Source of the DNA: Acidovorax sp. KKS102
Lineage (GTDB): Bacteria > Pseudomonadota > Gammaproteobacteria > Burkholderiales > Burkholderiaceae_C
Assembly (NCBI RefSeq): GCF_000302535.1
Contig: NC_018708.1
Coordinates: forward strand, 434,001 to 498,000
Direction: 5' to 3'
DNA: 64,000 nucleotides
Within the stretch, counting starts at the first letter, position 1. Each line of letters begins with the position of its first letter. Below are positions 62,190 through 64,000 of this stretch, one piece after another. The notes under the pieces are model-generated. The model did no database searches. It saw nothing but the letters and a program-made list of their open reading frames with translations, and was not told the origin of the DNA. A program made the translations under genes and the position numbers.

Positions 62190-62231
62190 TTGACGCAGGT
62201 CAAGAACCGCACAAAACCCCTTGCCTACACT
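62190..62231 (+). promoter_or_regulatory. FNR/Anr-type class II promoter of narX
   Basis: The perfect palindrome TTGACGCAGGTCAA (62190-62203) fits the TTGAT-N4-ATCAA consensus of FNR/Anr-type regulators with a GTCAA half-site. A TACACT -10 box (62226-62231) follows after 22 bases, exactly where a site centred at -41.5 would place it. The predicted start of transcription (about 62237-62238) is at the narX ATG. Confidence 0.75.
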
Positions 62232-62236
62232 GCGCC

Positions 62237-64000
62237 ATGCGCTCGCGGCCCACCCTTTCCACCAAGCTCCTGGCCATGGGCGCCGGATTTTTGCTGGTGG
62301 CCCTGGCTTCCATCGGACTCACCTTGTGGGTGACCTGGAAGCTCGAAGGCGGCGCGGCGGCCGTCAACGAGGCCGGCCGCCTGCGCATGAACATGCTGCG
62401 CATGGTGCTGGTGCTCCAGAACGAGCCGCCCGAGGCCGTGCAAGAGCGCGCGCGCCAGTTCGACGCCAGCCTGGAGTTGCTGCGCACGGGCGATCCGTCG
62501 CGCCCGCTGTTTGTGCCGTGGAGCGACGAGACGCGCACCCGGTTCGACGGCATCCGCGCCCGCTGGACCGAGGCCCGCACGGGGTGGGTCAGCGCCTTGC
62601 CCCCCGACCGGGCCCGGAACCTGGCCGAGGCCGATGCCTTTGTGCAGCAGGTGGACGGCTTCGTGGATGCCATCGAAATCCAGATCGCAGGCTGGACCGC
62701 CGCGCTGCACCTGTTCCAGCTGTTCATGATGGCGCTGGCCATCGTGGCGGCCGTCACCTTCATGGCCGTGAGCTATTTGCTGGTGATCAACCCCGTGGCG
62801 CGCCTGCAGCAGGCCCAGGCCCGGCTGCGCCAGGGCGAGCTGGGCACGCGGCTGCAAGTGGACACTGACGATGAGTTCGGCCAGCTCTCGGCCGGCTTCA
62901 ACCTGATGGCGCACGCGCTGCAGGCCTCGCACGACGAGCTGGAGCACAAGGTGCGCGAAAAGACCGCCAGCATCGCCGTGCAGAACCAGCGGCTGGCCGC
63001 GCTGTACGAGGTCAGTGCGCTGGCCAGCACCGCCAGCAGCCTGGAGCTGCTGGCCCAGGGTTTTGTGCAGCAGATTCGCCGCGTGGCGGGCGCCGATGCC
63101 GCCGCCGTGCGCTGGTCCAACGAGGCGAATGAGCGCTACGTGCTGCTGGCAGGTGATGGCCTGCCTGTGGCCATGGCCGAGGGCGAGCATTGCCTGCACA
63201 CCGGCAGCTGCCTGTGCGGTCAGCCGCAGGAGCAGGCGCGCACCCGGGTCATCCCCATCACGCCATCCACCGAGGTCGCCTTGCCGCACTGCCGCGATGC
63301 AGGGTTTGAAACCATGGTCACCATCCCCGTCAAGATGCAGATGCGCATGCTGGGCGAGGTCAACCTGTTCTTCCGATCGCCCGTCGAGATGACCGACGAG
63401 CTGCGCGATCTGCTCGAAGCCATGACCCGCCACCTGGCCAGCGCCATGGAGGGCCTGCGTGCCATCGCACTGGAGCGCGAGGCGGCCGTGGCCGAGGAGC
63501 GCGGCCTGCTCGCGCGCGAGCTGCACGACTCCATCGCGCAGTCGCTGGCCTTCCTCAAGATCCAGACCCAGCTGCTGCGCGACGCCGTGGCGCGTGGCGA
63601 CGATGCCAAGCGCGACCGCAGCATCGGCGAGCTGGATGTGGGCGTGCGGGAGTGCTATTCGGATGTGCGCGAACTGCTGGTGCACTTTCGCACCCGCACC
63701 AGCGAGGAAGACATTGAATCGGCGCTGCGCGCCACCTTGTCCAAGTTCGAGCACCAGACCGGCATGGTCACTACGCTGGGCATGGTGGGCCATGGCCTGC
63801 CACTGGCGCAGGACGTGCAGATCCAGGTGCTGCACATGGTGCAGGAGGCGCTGTCGAACGTGCGCAAGCACTCGGGCGCCACGCGGGTCGATGTGCTGGT
63901 GCACCGCCACCCCCGCTGGCGCTTTGAGGTGCAGGACAACGGCACGGGTTTTGACGTGACGGCCGTGCCGCCCGATTCGCTGCACGTGGGCATGGGCATC
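62237..64000 (+). CDS. narX: NarX-like nitrate/nitrite sensor histidine kinase (3' end outside the window)
   Basis: 588 codons are open to the window end without a stop. It has an N-terminal membrane helix (LLAMGAGFLLVALASIGLTL), a periplasmic sensor beginning with a NarX-type P-box (NEAGRLRMNMLRMV), a second helix (about 160-185), HAMP (NPVARLQQAQARLRQGELG), and a Cys-containing central domain (HCLHTGSCLCG). The HisKA_3 box is LARELHDSIAQSLAFLK with His430, and the ATPase domain begins (NVRKHSGA, DNGTGF). There is no Shine-Dalgarno; the FNR-type promoter puts the transcript start at the ATG. A narL-type regulator would be expected downstream, beyond the window. Confidence 0.9.
   Translation, partial: MRSRPTLSTKLLAMGAGFLLVALASIGLTLWVTWKLEGGAAAVNEAGRLRMNMLRMVLVLQNEPPEAVQERARQFDASLELLRTGDPSRPLFVPWSDETRTRFDGIRARWTEARTGWVSALPPDRARNLAEADAFVQQVDGFVDAIEIQIAGWTAALHLFQLFMMALAIVAAVTFMAVSYLLVINPVARLQQAQARLRQGELGTRLQVDTDDEFGQLSAGFNLMAHALQASHDELEHKVREKTASIAVQNQRLAALYEVSALASTASSLELLAQGFVQQIRRVAGADAAAVRWSNEANERYVLLAGDGLPVAMAEGEHCLHTGSCLCGQPQEQARTRVIPITPSTEVALPHCRDAGFETMVTIPVKMQMRMLGEVNLFFRSPVEMTDELRDLLEAMTRHLASAMEGLRAIALEREAAVAEERGLLARELHDSIAQSLAFLKIQTQLLRDAVARGDDAKRDRSIGELDVGVRECYSDVRELLVHFRTRTSEEDIESALRATLSKFEHQTGMVTTLGMVGHGLPLAQDVQIQVLHMVQEALSNVRKHSGATRVDVLVHRHPRWRFEVQDNGTGFDVTAVPPDSLHVGMGI

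Overview
The window is high-GC chromosomal DNA from a betaproteobacterium, most likely Burkholderiales, family Comamonadaceae, close to Acidovorax. The basis is the gene order (tRNA-Tyr-Gly-Thr-tuf-tRNA-Trp-secE-nusG-rplKAJL-rpoBC; rsmI-yraN-diaA-dolP; pilT-cNMP protein-pilU), the protein sequences and the base composition. I ran no database search, so the genus is an inference.

Layout. 1-5.4 kb: a tripartite RND multidrug efflux operon (adaptor, pump, start of the outer membrane lipoprotein) facing its TetR/AcrR repressor across a perfect 10-bp inverted repeat. 5.4-19.6 kb: four tRNAs, tuf, tRNA-Trp, and the secE-nusG-rplKAJL-rpoBC transcription/translation block, with an L10 leader and hairpins. 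19.7-25.5 kb: a LemA-like protein, rsmB, a DUF4390 protein and an NtrY/NtrX-like two-component pair whose regulator has no AAA+ domain. 25.5-32.7 kb: tRNA-Phe followed by a 7.1-kb integrated island bounded by 45-bp att repeats. It carries a tyrosine integrase, a retropepsin-like protease pair, a DUF6527 plus truncated JAB-E1 (ubiquitin-like) pair, and a three-gene cassette (PD-(D/E)XK nuclease, unknown protein, membrane protein) that could be an uncharacterised defence module.

32.7-43 kb is core chromosome again: a YegD-like Hsp70, rsmI/yraN/diaA/dolP, a 3-hydroxyisobutyrate dehydrogenase-family enzyme, the twitching ATPases pilT and pilU with a cyclic-nucleotide-binding protein between them, yggS and a threonine aldolase. 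43-50 kb is an acyl-CoA region: branched-chain-type binding protein, TetR regulator, AMP-forming acyl-CoA ligase and a single-chain biotin-dependent acyl-CoA carboxylase. 50-58.8 kb holds an AraC/LysE pair, a class V aminotransferase, a DUF445 protein, a glcD-lrgA-lrgB operon that suggests glycolate or related acid transport, and a purU-lysR operon. 58.9-64 kb has a GGDEF-EAL signalling protein, a ChaN-like lipoprotein and a NarX-like nitrate sensor kinase cut by the window end, preceded by an FNR-type promoter that predicts a leaderless mRNA.

A separate layer is a dispersed ~55-bp repeat. Six clear copies and one weak one share the framework ATAGC(T/A)-N6-GCAT-N9-GCGC(T/C). Three clear copies are intergenic and three lie in frame inside genes.
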